NCBI GenBank assembly: GCA_034435015.1
Contig: DAOTYH010000060.1
Coordinates: forward strand, 1 to 33,709
Length of the DNA: 33,709 nt
Source of the DNA: DAOTYH01 sp034435015
Lineage (GTDB): Bacteria; Chloroflexota; Anaerolineae; Aggregatilineales; UBA3940
Direction of reading: 5' to 3'
The position numbers and the translations under genes are program-made. The notes under the pieces are model-generated. The model had not been told where the DNA came from and ran no database searches. It saw only the letters and a program-made list of their open reading frames with translations. This document shows positions 16,056 through 24,509 of the stretch, piece by piece; within the stretch, counting starts at the first letter, position 1, and the number at the start of each line of letters is the position of its first letter.

Positions 16056-16068
16056 GTGGTTTTACCAC
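16056..16068 (+). promoter_or_regulatory. Predicted FadR/FCD-type operator
   Basis: The perfect inverted repeat GTGGT-TTT-ACCAC contains TGGTnnnACCA, which fits the TNGTnnnACNA consensus known for the FadR (FCD) subfamily of GntR regulators. It sits at about +6 to +18 of the predicted transcript, where bound repressor would block initiation or clearance. The adjacent gene encodes an FCD regulator, so autoregulation is the simple reading. Confidence 0.6.
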
Positions 16069-16089
16069 GCATCAACAGAGAGGCTTGCT

Positions 16090-16818
16090 ATGGACTTGAT
16101 ACTGGAACCAGTACAGGTCAACAGTCTGAAAGAAGCCTGCATCCAGAAACTGGAGCGGCTGATCCTGTCGGGCGATCTGAAGGTTGGCACCCGCCTGCCG
16201 CCGGAGCGGCAATTGGCCGCCATGTTGGATGTCAGCCGGCCTGTGCTTCATCAGGCAATTGTTGAGCTTGAAGCGAGAGGGCTGGTGCGCATCGTTCCTA
16301 GGCGGGGGGTCATTGTAAATGATTTCAGGACCAACGGCTCCCTGGCACTGCTGACCTCACTGCTTTCCTATCATGAGGGCGACCTCGACCCAGCTTTGAA
16401 GCAAAGCATGATAGATGTGCGGTTGTTGATCGAGCGGGAAACAGCCCGCTTGGCGGCCTTACATCGCACTGATGAACAGCTTCAGCAGCTCAACCAGATC
16501 GTCGAACAGGAACAGGCATCTGATCGGTGTAACGTCCGCGGGCTGGTTGAGTTAGATTTTTCTTTTCATCTGCACGTTGCATTGGCTTCTGGCAATGCGA
16601 TGTACCCGCTCATCATGAACTCTTTCAAAAGCGTCTATACCAACCTGACCGGCCAATTTTTCACCCGCTATTGTCAGGATGCCGCAACGATTGATGAGGT
16701 TTACGGTTACCACCGCCGGCTGGTGACCGCTATTGTTGACAGGGACGAGGAGGCCGCGGCGGCTGTCATGGTTGAGATGCTCAATCATGGCGCACAAAAG
16801 TTGCTGGCGCCGCACTGA
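16090..16818 (+). CDS. GntR-family transcriptional regulator, FCD (FadR) subgroup
   Basis: DNA-binding regulator, probably of the glycyl radical enzyme genes that follow. In the 242-residue protein residues 10-75 form the winged helix-turn-helix (LPPERQLAAMLDVSRPVLHQA at 36-56, then GLVRIVPRRGVIV). Residues about 95-235 form the all-helical FCD effector domain, with Asp156 and His160 (LDFSFHLHVA) and His208 (YGYHRR) as likely metal ligands for an organic acid effector. I start at the ATG at 16090, with GAGAGG 6 nt upstream; an in-frame TTG at 16033 lies before the predicted transcription start. The glycyl radical gene begins 60 nt downstream. Whether it represses or activates is not shown; the operator position suggests repression. 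Confidence 0.9.
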   Translation: MDLILEPVQVNSLKEACIQKLERLILSGDLKVGTRLPPERQLAAMLDVSRPVLHQAIVELEARGLVRIVPRRGVIVNDFRTNGSLALLTSLLSYHEGDLDPALKQSMIDVRLLIERETARLAALHRTDEQLQQLNQIVEQEQASDRCNVRGLVELDFSFHLHVALASGNAMYPLIMNSFKSVYTNLTGQFFTRYCQDAATIDEVYGYHRRLVTAIVDRDEEAAAAVMVEMLNHGAQKLLAPH

Positions 16819-16836
16819 AGGCCGCCCGCCTAGAGG

Positions 16837-16850
16837 ATTCTTATCAGAAT
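16837..16850 (+). repeat. Short inverted repeat before the glycyl radical enzyme gene
   Basis: ATTCT-TATC-AGAAT is a perfect 5-bp inverted repeat in the 60-nt gap between the regulator and the glycyl radical enzyme. It does not match the TGGTnnnACCA operator. It could be a weak mRNA hairpin or a second protein site. Confidence 0.35.
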
Positions 16851-16878
16851 ATGACAGCTTAACAGGGAGGTTTACACT

Positions 16879-19413
16879 ATGGCTGTCGCAGATACAAACT
16901 TAACTGCCGCAACTTGTGCCCCTAGATATACCATTAAAGCTCCTACTAATCTCTCCCCGCGCATTAAATGGCTCCGCGACTACTACTTTGAAGGTGTCAG
17001 ACGGACATGGAACAACGAGTTCACCTCGTGGACGACCGGCACGCCATGGGACTTTCAATTTCAGGAATTGAGCTTTTATATTGTGCCGGAAACGTATGCT
17101 TTCTTCCCCACCTTCCGGGCGGCGTTTAAGCAGACTGCCCGCCCTGTGGCATTACATCCGGACTTCTGGACTTGGAGTCTGCCGGAGCGCCGAGCATGGT
17201 TCGTCAAAGAGGTGATGGTGAATTATCTGCCGCAGGAAATCCTGCCGGGCGACCTGATCGCAGGGGCACGCTTTAACATCGTAACCTCTACCTGCCTGAC
17301 TAAGGAAGAGGCGGAGGAGTACAGCAGGTTGGTATATGAGAAGGGCGGCACCCGTGAGGCGATCTTGTGGTTCCACAATCACGGCTACGGCAATGTCGGG
17401 GCAACCAGCGGACATCTCATTCCCGACTATGCCCGTGTGCTCAAGGAAGGATGGAAAGGAATCCATGCCGACCTTCAGGCCCGCTATGAGGCCCTCTCGG
17501 ATAAGGAGAGGCGCGGCCCTAAGGGTGCTCAGTTGCGGGCTATGTTGACCGCTTCCACAATGGCTCGTGATCTGGCCGCCAAGTACAGCGCTCTGTGTGA
17601 AAAACTAGCCGGGCAGGAACAAGATCGCACGCGCCGCGCTGAACTCTTGGAGATGGCGTGTATCCTCAAGCGGGTGCCTTGGGAGCCTGCTGAGACATTC
17701 TGGGAAGCTGTGCAGTCTCTCTGGCTGACCCATATGCTGGTGATGAGCGACGAAAACTATCCCGGCCCCGGCACTTCATTTGGGCGCATTGATCAGTATC
17801 TGTTCCCCTTCTGGCAGAAGTCGCTCGCTGAGGGTATGGATCGCGAGTTTGGCAAGGAAATCCTGAAGTGCTTCTGGATTCACTGCAATACGGCTTATGA
17901 TGCCATGATCCGCACAGGCGGCAATCAGGGAATCACCGCCGGCTATGGTCAACTTTTGACACTGTCTGGAATGGGGCCGGGGGGCCGGGACATGACCAAT
18001 GACCTGACCTACGCCATGCTGGAAGTCATTGACGAAATGTCGCCCATCCTGGAGCCTAAACCCAATGTCCGTTTGCATCGCGGCACACCCGACGAACTGC
18101 TGGATAAAGTTGTGGATATGATCGCCAGCAGTCAGGGAGCGCCCTTCCTGCTCAACTTCGATGAGCGTTCAATGGCAGGGTTGCTCCTTCAGGCCCGTAA
18201 GTCTGGTGTGGAGCACTTGATCAATGAAAACAATGTGTTTGATTACGCTCCGGTCGGTTGCCTCGAAAATACGATGGTCGGTAATGACCGCTCCGGCACG
18301 GTGGATGCCAACCTGAACCTGCTTAAGGCAGTTGAGTTTGCGCTGACCGATGGCTACGATATGGTGCCGTTTACTGACCCCATGACAGGCAAAACTGATC
18401 CCCCGCGCCGCTATGGCCTTGCGACCGGTGACCCGACCACGTTCAAGACATTTGATGAGTTCTGGAATGCCTACGTTGAGCAGACCCGCTTCATTGTCCA
18501 AAAGATCGTTGATCTGTATGAGCGGACTGAGGCCGTCCGGGCGCGTTTCTCACCGACTCCCTACCTCTCCTGTCTGGTGCGCGGCTGTGCTGAAAAGGGG
18601 CTGGACATCACTCAGGGCGGCCCGGAGTTGAACTACGTCACCATCGAGGCGGTCACTTATGCTACGACCGTTGACTCTCTGCTGGCGGTCAAATATCTGG
18701 TGTTTGACGAACAGGTCTGCACGATGGCTGAGTTGATCCAAGCGTTGAAGGATAACTGGGTAGGGCATGAGGTCCTTCAGGCTAGAGCGATCAACAAGGC
18801 CCCCAAGTATGGCCGTGATGACGATGAGGCGGACGCAATGGGGCGCCGCGTGATGGAAGTGTGGACTGAGGAAACATGGAAGCATAAAACTAAGTCCACG
18901 AACCGGCAATTCCGCCCCGGCATGTTGAGCTGGAACTACTGGATCTCGGACGGCTACATATTACCTGCCAGCCCGGATGGCCGCCCTAAGGGCAAGTTCC
19001 TGTCAAATGCGCTCTGCCCCTCTAACGGCGCAGATATTAACGGCCCGACTGCCAATGCCAACTCAGTGGGCAAGGTGCTGGGAGGCAAGTCAAGCAATGG
19101 GGGCGGCGACTGGGATAATTTCTACAACCTGCTCCCCAATGGCGGCAGTCACACCATGACTTTCAACCCTTCGCTCATCCGTGATGCCGAGCATCGGGAG
19201 AAGTTCAAAGCCTTCCTGCGTAGCTACATCGAGAACGGAGGAACGGCGCTCCAGATCAATATGATTGATGCCAATATGCTCCGTGATGCCCAGCTTCACC
19301 CCGAAAACTACCGCCACTTGCTGGTACGGGTGACGGGTTACAATGCCTACTTCACCACCATTGGCAAAGAGTTGCAGGACGAGATCATCGCCCGTGAGAT
19401 GCATAGTATGTGA
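16879..19413 (+). CDS. Glycyl radical enzyme of unassigned substrate
   Basis: Oxygen-sensitive radical enzyme of the pyruvate formate-lyase superfamily, 844 residues. The C-terminal glycyl motif RVTGYNAYF places the radical on Gly820. The active-site cysteine is Cys461 in VGCLE, with Glu463 two residues on, the GCxE signature of lyases, dehydratases and arylacetate decarboxylases; it is not the Cys-Cys pair of pyruvate formate-lyase. The ending IGKELQDEIIAR and the blocks APKYGRDDDEAD and LPASPDGRPKGKF look closer to 4-hydroxyphenylacetate decarboxylase or related enzymes than to CutC or PFL, but this is from memory and weak. No small Fe-S subunit of HpdC or BssB/C type is nearby. GGGAGG lies 8 nt before the ATG. 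The activase gene follows with overlapping or adjacent start. Confidence 0.9.
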   Translation: MAVADTNLTAATCAPRYTIKAPTNLSPRIKWLRDYYFEGVRRTWNNEFTSWTTGTPWDFQFQELSFYIVPETYAFFPTFRAAFKQTARPVALHPDFWTWSLPERRAWFVKEVMVNYLPQEILPGDLIAGARFNIVTSTCLTKEEAEEYSRLVYEKGGTREAILWFHNHGYGNVGATSGHLIPDYARVLKEGWKGIHADLQARYEALSDKERRGPKGAQLRAMLTASTMARDLAAKYSALCEKLAGQEQDRTRRAELLEMACILKRVPWEPAETFWEAVQSLWLTHMLVMSDENYPGPGTSFGRIDQYLFPFWQKSLAEGMDREFGKEILKCFWIHCNTAYDAMIRTGGNQGITAGYGQLLTLSGMGPGGRDMTNDLTYAMLEVIDEMSPILEPKPNVRLHRGTPDELLDKVVDMIASSQGAPFLLNFDERSMAGLLLQARKSGVEHLINENNVFDYAPVGCLENTMVGNDRSGTVDANLNLLKAVEFALTDGYDMVPFTDPMTGKTDPPRRYGLATGDPTTFKTFDEFWNAYVEQTRFIVQKIVDLYERTEAVRARFSPTPYLSCLVRGCAEKGLDITQGGPELNYVTIEAVTYATTVDSLLAVKYLVFDEQVCTMAELIQALKDNWVGHEVLQARAINKAPKYGRDDDEADAMGRRVMEVWTEETWKHKTKSTNRQFRPGMLSWNYWISDGYILPASPDGRPKGKFLSNALCPSNGADINGPTANANSVGKVLGGKSSNGGGDWDNFYNLLPNGGSHTMTFNPSLIRDAEHREKFKAFLRSYIENGGTALQINMIDANMLRDAQLHPENYRHLLVRVTGYNAYFTTIGKELQDEIIAREMHSM

Positions 19414-19430
19414 CGGCGGTTGAGGGAAAG

Positions 19431-20426
19431 ATGGTTACCGAGACGGCGATGATCACCGCACCTGCCAGAGAGGTGGAAGGCCTGATCCTGCATCTTCAGC
19501 GCCTCTCCACTGAAGACGGCCCCGGCATCCGTACCACTGTCTTCATGAAACAGTGCCCTCTGCATTGCTGGTGGTGTCACAACCCGGAGAGCATCTCCCG
19601 AAAGCCGGAGCTTCAGTGGTTTGAGAGTCGATGTTTGGGATGCCAGACGTGTGTGAACTCCTGCCCGCGCGGATGCCTTGTGATGACCCCAGCAGGCCTG
19701 CAAATAGATCGAGAGCGATGTGAAGGGTGTGGGACATGTGCGAGTAAGTGTCCGGCCAACGCGGTTGAACTGCTTGGCCGGCGGATCGGCATAGAGGCAC
19801 TGGTTGCTGAACTGCTTAAAGACCGTGTTTATTATGAGCAGTCTGGCGGCGGTGTGACATTCTCAGGAGGGGAGCCGCTGATGCAACCCGGATTCACAGC
19901 GGCGGTGTTCAGCCGCTTGCAGGCGGCAGGTATTCACACGGCTCTCGATACCTGCGGGCTGGCCTCGGACGAGGCTCTCAACCGTGTACTGCCTTATGCC
20001 GATCTGGTTCTGTTTGACATCAAGCTGATTGACCCAGAGAAACACCGTCTCTACACCGGCCAGTCTAACGAGATCATTCTCCGCAACCTGCTGACCATCC
20101 GTGACAGGATGCTGGCTGGAGAGCTTCCCCGCCATCTGTGGATTCGTACCCCGCTTATCCCCGACGCAACGGCGACCTATGATAACCTGACCGGGATCGG
20201 ACAGTTCATCGCAGAACATCTTGCAGATGTGGTGGAGCGCTGGGAGTTATGCGCCTTTAACAACCTGTGCCGGGATCAATACAAACGGCTGGGCATTGAA
20301 TGGCATTATGCTGGTACGCCGCTGATGAGCAGGGCGGAGCTGGCTCAGATGGCTGATTATGCCCGTTCTTCGGGCGTTAACCCGGCACTTGTGTTCCCGA
20401 CGGGGGCTGCACGCATTGAAGATTAG
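19431..20426 (+). CDS. Glycyl radical enzyme activating enzyme (radical SAM)
   Basis: Uses a [4Fe-4S] cluster and S-adenosylmethionine to abstract hydrogen from the Gly820 of the neighbouring enzyme. In this 331-residue protein the radical SAM motif CPLHCWWC (Cys42, Cys46, Cys49) is followed by a two-cluster ferredoxin insert: CLGCQTCVNSC (Cys68, 71, 74, 78) and CEGCGTCASKC (Cys97, 100, 103, 107). GGGVTFSGGEP is the SAM-binding block. The insert is typical of activases for GREs other than pyruvate formate-lyase. I prefer the ATG at 19431 with GAGGG just before it; a GTG at 19410 overlapping the upstream stop codon is also possible and would add seven residues. It is cotranscribed with the enzyme gene. 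Confidence 0.93.
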   Translation: MVTETAMITAPAREVEGLILHLQRLSTEDGPGIRTTVFMKQCPLHCWWCHNPESISRKPELQWFESRCLGCQTCVNSCPRGCLVMTPAGLQIDRERCEGCGTCASKCPANAVELLGRRIGIEALVAELLKDRVYYEQSGGGVTFSGGEPLMQPGFTAAVFSRLQAAGIHTALDTCGLASDEALNRVLPYADLVLFDIKLIDPEKHRLYTGQSNEIILRNLLTIRDRMLAGELPRHLWIRTPLIPDATATYDNLTGIGQFIAEHLADVVERWELCAFNNLCRDQYKRLGIEWHYAGTPLMSRAELAQMADYARSSGVNPALVFPTGAARIED

Positions 20427-20461
20427 ACGGAATAGCCTCTTTAACATGATGAGGGTTTGAT

Positions 20462-21334
20462 ATGACCGCCAAGATGATCTACAAGACATTCTCTGCCTCA
20501 GATATTGAGAGCTTCAAGCCGGCGATGAAGATTGGTATGCTGGCGACAATCAACGATGAAGGTTTGCCTCATCTAACCTTGCTTTCCAGCCTGCAAGCCA
20601 GCTCGCCGACCCAATTGACCTTCGGGCAGTTCACCGAAGGTTTGAGCAAGGGTTTCATCAAACGCAACCCTAAAACAGCTTTCCTGATCATGACACTCCA
20701 AAAGGAAGTATGGCGCGGCAAGGCGACCTTTACCCACACGGCTAAGAGCGGCCCAGAATACGAGATGTACAACAACATCCCGATGTTCCGTTATAACGCC
20801 TACTTCGGCGTTCACACGGTTTACTACCTTGATCTGGTGGAACACTACGGCAAGCAGAACCTGCCCATGGGGAACATCATTCAGGCCGCTGTCAAGACCA
20901 TGATCGCTCGGAATCTGGCCCGCAGGCCGGCGCCTCGCCCTGTGTTGAACCTCTGGACGCAGGAGCTGATGAACAAAGTAGATAACCTCAAGTTCATGGC
21001 TTACATCAGTGACGATGGTTATCCGCTCATCATTCCGGTCATTCAGGCTCAGGCCGCCAGCAGTGAGCGGATCATCTTCTCAACATCAGCCTATGGTGAT
21101 GAATTGGCTGTCATCCCGGAAGGCGTGCCGATGGCCCTCTTCGGTATGACGCTGAACATGGAAGATGTGCTGGTACGCGGCACATACAGGGGGATTCGTT
21201 CGATAGGTGGATTCCGGTGCGGCGTGCTGGATGTAGACTGGGTATATAACTCGATGCCGCCCGTGCCGGGGCAGATATATCCTCCGCTTGAGCTTGAGCC
21301 GGTGACCGTCTTTACCACTGTGTCGTCGAGCTGA
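20462..21334 (+). CDS. Duplicated pyridoxamine-phosphate-oxidase-like (flavin split barrel) protein
   Basis: Looks like two FMN-binding split-barrel halves in one 290-residue chain. Residues about 20-95 (IGMLATINDEGLPHLTLLSS, then FIKRNPKTAFLIM and WRGKATF) and about 178-265 (FMAYISDDGYPLIIPVIQAQ, then ALFGMTLNMEDVLVRGTYRG) have the same order of strands. The family binds FMN, F420 or heme and includes reductases; the cofactor here is unknown. Only one Cys is present, so it is not an Fe-S protein. The start at 20462 has TGAGGG 6 nt upstream, 35 nt after the activase stop, and a hairpin follows at 21366. Position suggests a role with the glycyl radical enzyme, for example reducing its product, but that is inference. 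Confidence 0.72.
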   Translation: MTAKMIYKTFSASDIESFKPAMKIGMLATINDEGLPHLTLLSSLQASSPTQLTFGQFTEGLSKGFIKRNPKTAFLIMTLQKEVWRGKATFTHTAKSGPEYEMYNNIPMFRYNAYFGVHTVYYLDLVEHYGKQNLPMGNIIQAAVKTMIARNLARRPAPRPVLNLWTQELMNKVDNLKFMAYISDDGYPLIIPVIQAQAASSERIIFSTSAYGDELAVIPEGVPMALFGMTLNMEDVLVRGTYRGIRSIGGFRCGVLDVDWVYNSMPPVPGQIYPPLELEPVTVFTTVSSS

Positions 21335-21365
21335 TAGACAAGCTGTCTTTTCGTCCCTTTAACTG

Positions 21366-21402
21366 AGCGCAAGGGGGCAGGCTCCTGCCTGCCCCTTGTG
21401 CT
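21366..21402 (+). terminator. Hairpin terminator after the glycyl radical operon
   Basis: AGCGCAAGGGGGCAGG pairs with CCTGCCCCTTGTGCT around a loop of about six nt, with one bulge and one wobble. No T-run follows, so it is a strong structure but not a canonical intrinsic terminator. Confidence 0.5.
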
Positions 21403-21517
21403 GTTAGGCTGATGGCTGGTAGAATCCTGCCTCTCAGGGGAATTGTGAACCGTATCCCCCTGTGCTACACTGTGCCCGTTCCGGACGACAGCATCTGTCT
21501 TCCTGAGGAGGCTCACG

Positions 21518-22327
21518 CTGGACGATCCCTACGCCCGTTTGGCGCGTTATTATGACGCTGAAACCGCTCATTTCACTGATGATCTTCCCGCCTATCTGGA
21601 GCTGGCCGAGCGCTTCGGCGGGCCGGTGCTGGATATAGGTTGCGGCACAGGCCGCGTTGCTATCTATCTGGCACGGCATGGCCACCGCGTCGTAGGGATT
21701 GACATCTCAGAGGCTATGCTGGGCCGCGCCCGCGAACGGACAGAGCGGGAGGGCGTTCCTCCCTCGTTGTTAACATGGTTGCAGGCCGATGTGACCTCGC
21801 TGATGCTGGAAGAGCGCTTTGGGTTGGCTGTGTTTGCTTATCATGGATTCATGCACTTGACCAGCCAAAGCCGGCAGGTCGCCGCGCTTGAATGCATCTG
21901 TGCGCACCTAGACGCCGGCGGCGGGCTGGCAATCGCGTTGCCCAACCCGGTCGAGATGTTTCGGGCTGAGGACGTGCCCAGCCTGATCTTGGAACGCACG
22001 TTTATTGATCCGCAGACCGGCCAGCCGGTGATGCAGTTTTCGCTGGCTACGGTAGATCGAGCCTCCCAGATCGTGAATTTAACGTGGGTCTATGATCTGA
22101 TTGGCCCGGACGGTATGGTCCGTCGTGACCTTGTCCCGCTTGTCATGCGCTATACGATGGCATCAGAGATGACGTTGTTGCTGGAAAGGGCCGGTCTGCA
22201 CCTTGTCGAGCTGTGCGGCGATTATGATTTCAGCCCTTACGAAGAGACAAGCCCGCATCTGTTTGTGATCGCCGAACGGCCAAAACAACTTCGGGATCAT
22301 GTTCCCGATCAGGCCTCCGGTTCGTGA
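21518..22327 (+). CDS. Class I SAM-dependent methyltransferase, probable CTG start
   Basis: Transfers a methyl group from S-adenosylmethionine to an unknown acceptor. The SAM-binding motif I is VLDIGCGTGRVAIYLARHG with the acidic GIDISEAM block after it, followed by the post-motif AFHGF-like segment AYHGFMHLT. The 269-residue size fits small-molecule methyltransferases. There is no ATG, GTG or TTG with a ribosome site near the N-terminus. AGGAGG at 21506-21511 stands 6 nt before an in-frame CTG at 21518, and translation from there gives DDPYARLARYYDAE, the usual pre-motif N-terminus of this family. The first conventional start, TTG at 21539, is 27 nt from that ribosome site. A hairpin separates it from the glycyl radical operon. 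Confidence 0.85.
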   Translation: MDDPYARLARYYDAETAHFTDDLPAYLELAERFGGPVLDIGCGTGRVAIYLARHGHRVVGIDISEAMLGRARERTEREGVPPSLLTWLQADVTSLMLEERFGLAVFAYHGFMHLTSQSRQVAALECICAHLDAGGGLAIALPNPVEMFRAEDVPSLILERTFIDPQTGQPVMQFSLATVDRASQIVNLTWVYDLIGPDGMVRRDLVPLVMRYTMASEMTLLLERAGLHLVELCGDYDFSPYEETSPHLFVIAERPKQLRDHVPDQASGS

Positions 22328-22333
22328 GTAAAC

Positions 22334-23632
22334 ATGTTTAGACAACCTTTACACAGTCGCTTTCTCAGGTCGTTGGGACTTCTCTTATTGGCTGGAATTG
22401 CGTTAGGGGCATGTAGCCCGGAGCCAACCGTCCCGCCACCGGCAGTCTCTGCAACGGTTACAGCGATTCCGCTCCCCACTGCTACGCCGCCTCCCCCGAC
22501 CCCTGCGCCGACCCCCGTGCCTGCGGAGGTACTGCGTACTTTTGTCACCTATCGTCATCCAACAGGTGTGTTTATGATCTCCTTGCCGGATGACTGGGAG
22601 ACGTTGGACGACTCAAATGAGCGGCGTTTGCTGACCCGGCTTATTCCTCCCATAGGCTTTGGCAGTCGCGTCACAGTGGACATCACCAACGAAGGTCTTC
22701 TCTCTGCAGAGGAAGTGCGCAACTTGGCTGAGAGCTACATTCATCTGCACTATGCGTCTGAGTTGGGCTACACAGAGGTCAACCGGGCCGAGTTGCCGGA
22801 TGGCCGCTTGCAGGTCGTTTTCTTTTACAACGACAATCGGGGGGCTTCTGGGCGGGAAACGCTGACTATTGAGCAGGTGGGAGTATATTTTGTTGCTTTG
22901 CGCGTCTTCCTGTCTGATAAGGATACGTTTTATCTGAGTGGTGCGCTGGAGACAATGGCCTCCAGCTTTAGTGTAGACTCATCGGCAACGTGGGGCACAC
23001 GTGTAGCGGCCATCAATCCTGCTGAGCTGGCTATTGTCAACACCAGCCTGTGGCGCGATAAGGCAGGCCTGACGCACTACATGGGTGAGGTGTATAATGC
23101 CTCTCCTTCTGACATTACCGCTGTCCAGGTGCGGATCGCCTTCTGTAACAATATCGGTGTGGTCATTGCTGAGGCGGTCCAGCCGGCGGCGTTGGAGCGC
23201 GTTAGGCAGGGAGGCTCAAATCCATTTTCGCTCACTCTGGAAAACCTGCCGGCAGATGTGACTGTGTGCTCAGCCCAAGCGAGCGCCGAGCCGGCCCAGA
23301 TGAATCCCTTCTATGTCAGCGACTTGGGGCTGGATTCGGTTGCCGGCTTCGCAGACCAGCAACTGGTGGTACAAGGGCGAGTGACTAACCACAATCTGTT
23401 GCCGGTACATCATGTACAGATTGTTGTAGCAATCTATAATGCCCAGAATCAGGTAGTGGGCTTTGCTACTTTCGATCTGGGGGCAGAGGTACGGTTGGAG
23501 CCGGGGCAGTCCCAGCCGTTTCAGGTTGTTTTTGATGAGCTGGGGGGGGAAGCCGATCACTTCGTGGCGCTTGGGCAGGCTATGGCGATCCGCCCCAGTA
23601 ATCCTTCTCTCATTCCCACCTCTGCTCCTTGA
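22334..23632 (+). CDS. Lipoprotein with two FxLYD-like domains
   Basis: Surface or periplasm-facing lipoprotein of unknown role. The 432 residues open with a positively charged stretch, a hydrophobic core and the lipobox LGAC, giving lipidation at Cys27. A Pro/Thr-rich linker follows (about 28-65). Residues 66-220 form an alpha/beta domain I do not recognise (starting near FVTYRHPTGVFMISLP). Two C-terminal beta-sandwich units about 85 residues long resemble FxLYD domains: THYMGEVYNASPSDITAVQV, and VVQGRVTNHNLLPVHHVQIV with VRLEPGQSQPFQVVF. The ATG is 6 nt after the methyltransferase stop with a weak ribosome site (GTGAG), so the two may be cotranscribed. Confidence 0.82.
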   Translation: MFRQPLHSRFLRSLGLLLLAGIALGACSPEPTVPPPAVSATVTAIPLPTATPPPPTPAPTPVPAEVLRTFVTYRHPTGVFMISLPDDWETLDDSNERRLLTRLIPPIGFGSRVTVDITNEGLLSAEEVRNLAESYIHLHYASELGYTEVNRAELPDGRLQVVFFYNDNRGASGRETLTIEQVGVYFVALRVFLSDKDTFYLSGALETMASSFSVDSSATWGTRVAAINPAELAIVNTSLWRDKAGLTHYMGEVYNASPSDITAVQVRIAFCNNIGVVIAEAVQPAALERVRQGGSNPFSLTLENLPADVTVCSAQASAEPAQMNPFYVSDLGLDSVAGFADQQLVVQGRVTNHNLLPVHHVQIVVAIYNAQNQVVGFATFDLGAEVRLEPGQSQPFQVVFDELGGEADHFVALGQAMAIRPSNPSLIPTSAP

Positions 23633-23654
23633 TGAAGTCAGCTCCTGTCAAGCC

Positions 23655-24332
23655 TCATGCAGGTGTAAGGCAGGCAGGCACATCGTTTCGCGGGTCATTC
23701 ACCAGTGTCGAGACGGCGTATGTCTCCATCTCTGAGGCGGGGTAGGGCCTGAGCAGCTCATTCAACTCTTCCGGCTGTCGCTCGGCGGGGTCAAGCCATA
23801 ATGGATGCGTTTCTGGCGGCAGAATGACCGGCATCCGATCATGTATTGACACCAGTAATTCGTTCGCGGCGGTTGTGATGATAGTGCAGGAGAGGATCGC
23901 TCCGCCATCCGGGGATTTCCAGCTCTCCCACAAGCCGGCAAATGCGAAGGGCTTCCCCGATTTGAGCCGAATATACAGGGGTGTTTTGCGTCCCTTTTCA
24001 TCTGCGGCTGGCTCTTTTTTCCATTCGTAGAATCCGCTGGCTAGGATCAGACAGCGGCGTTGCCGATAAGCCGACCGGAACGACGGTTTGTCAGCCAGTG
24101 TCTCGGCCCGCGCGTTGATCATTCGGTTACCGACTTCCGCATCTTTGGCCCACGAGGGGATCAGCCCCCACCGAAGGGAGGTAAGTGTGGTCAGTCCGTC
24201 ATTGACAACGGCGGGTACTTGCTGGGTGGGAGCAATATTGTAACGGGGAAGTACCTGACCCTGTACATTCAGCCACGGGAACGTTGCCCGTAGCTCTTCT
24301 AAATCAACCGCAAATGCGAATCTCCCGCACAT
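23655..24332 (-). CDS. SRAP-family abasic-site processing protein (YedK/HMCES)
   Basis: Forms a thiazolidine crosslink with abasic sites in single-stranded DNA to protect them. After removal of Met1 the catalytic Cys2 becomes N-terminal (MCGRF), which fixes the start at 24332; a ribosome site GGGAG lies 6 nt upstream. Other family marks in the 225 residues are YNIAPTQ, RWGLIPSWAKD, NARAET with its catalytic Glu, GFYEW and the His of HDRMPV. It is convergent with the lipoprotein gene 22 nt away. SOS control is known for some relatives, but I see no clear LexA box; an imperfect ACACAGAAAAGTGT palindrome lies near 24390, in the gap before murJ. Confidence 0.93.
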   Translation of the reverse strand: MCGRFAFAVDLEELRATFPWLNVQGQVLPRYNIAPTQQVPAVVNDGLTTLTSLRWGLIPSWAKDAEVGNRMINARAETLADKPSFRSAYRQRRCLILASGFYEWKKEPAADEKGRKTPLYIRLKSGKPFAFAGLWESWKSPDGGAILSCTIITTAANELLVSIHDRMPVILPPETHPLWLDPAERQPEELNELLRPYPASEMETYAVSTLVNDPRNDVPACLTPA

Positions 24333-24488
24333 ATTCACTCCCATCCTCTGGTAAACAGCAAGGTTTTCTATCCGTGCCCTCCATGATAACACAGAAAAGT
24401 GTATGATGCGGTTGATGATTTGGGAACGTTGATCGCGGTGCTGTTGGTTTGCCGCGCCCCGTAGCAAGCAGTAAAATCGGCTCTATTC

Positions 24489-24509
24489 GGGCAGGGCTGA
24501 AACCTGCCC
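24489..24509 (+). repeat. GC-rich palindrome in the murJ leader
   Basis: GGGCAGG (24489-24495) pairs with CCTGCCC (24503-24509) around a 7-nt loop, 21 nt before the murJ start codon. It shares GGGCAGG/CCTGCCC with the hairpin at 21366-21402. Confidence 0.4.

Noticed and set aside
16033..16089. Upstream TTG start for the GntR gene
   Set aside because: It lies ahead of the predicted transcription start and inside the promoter; the ATG at 16090 has a good ribosome site.
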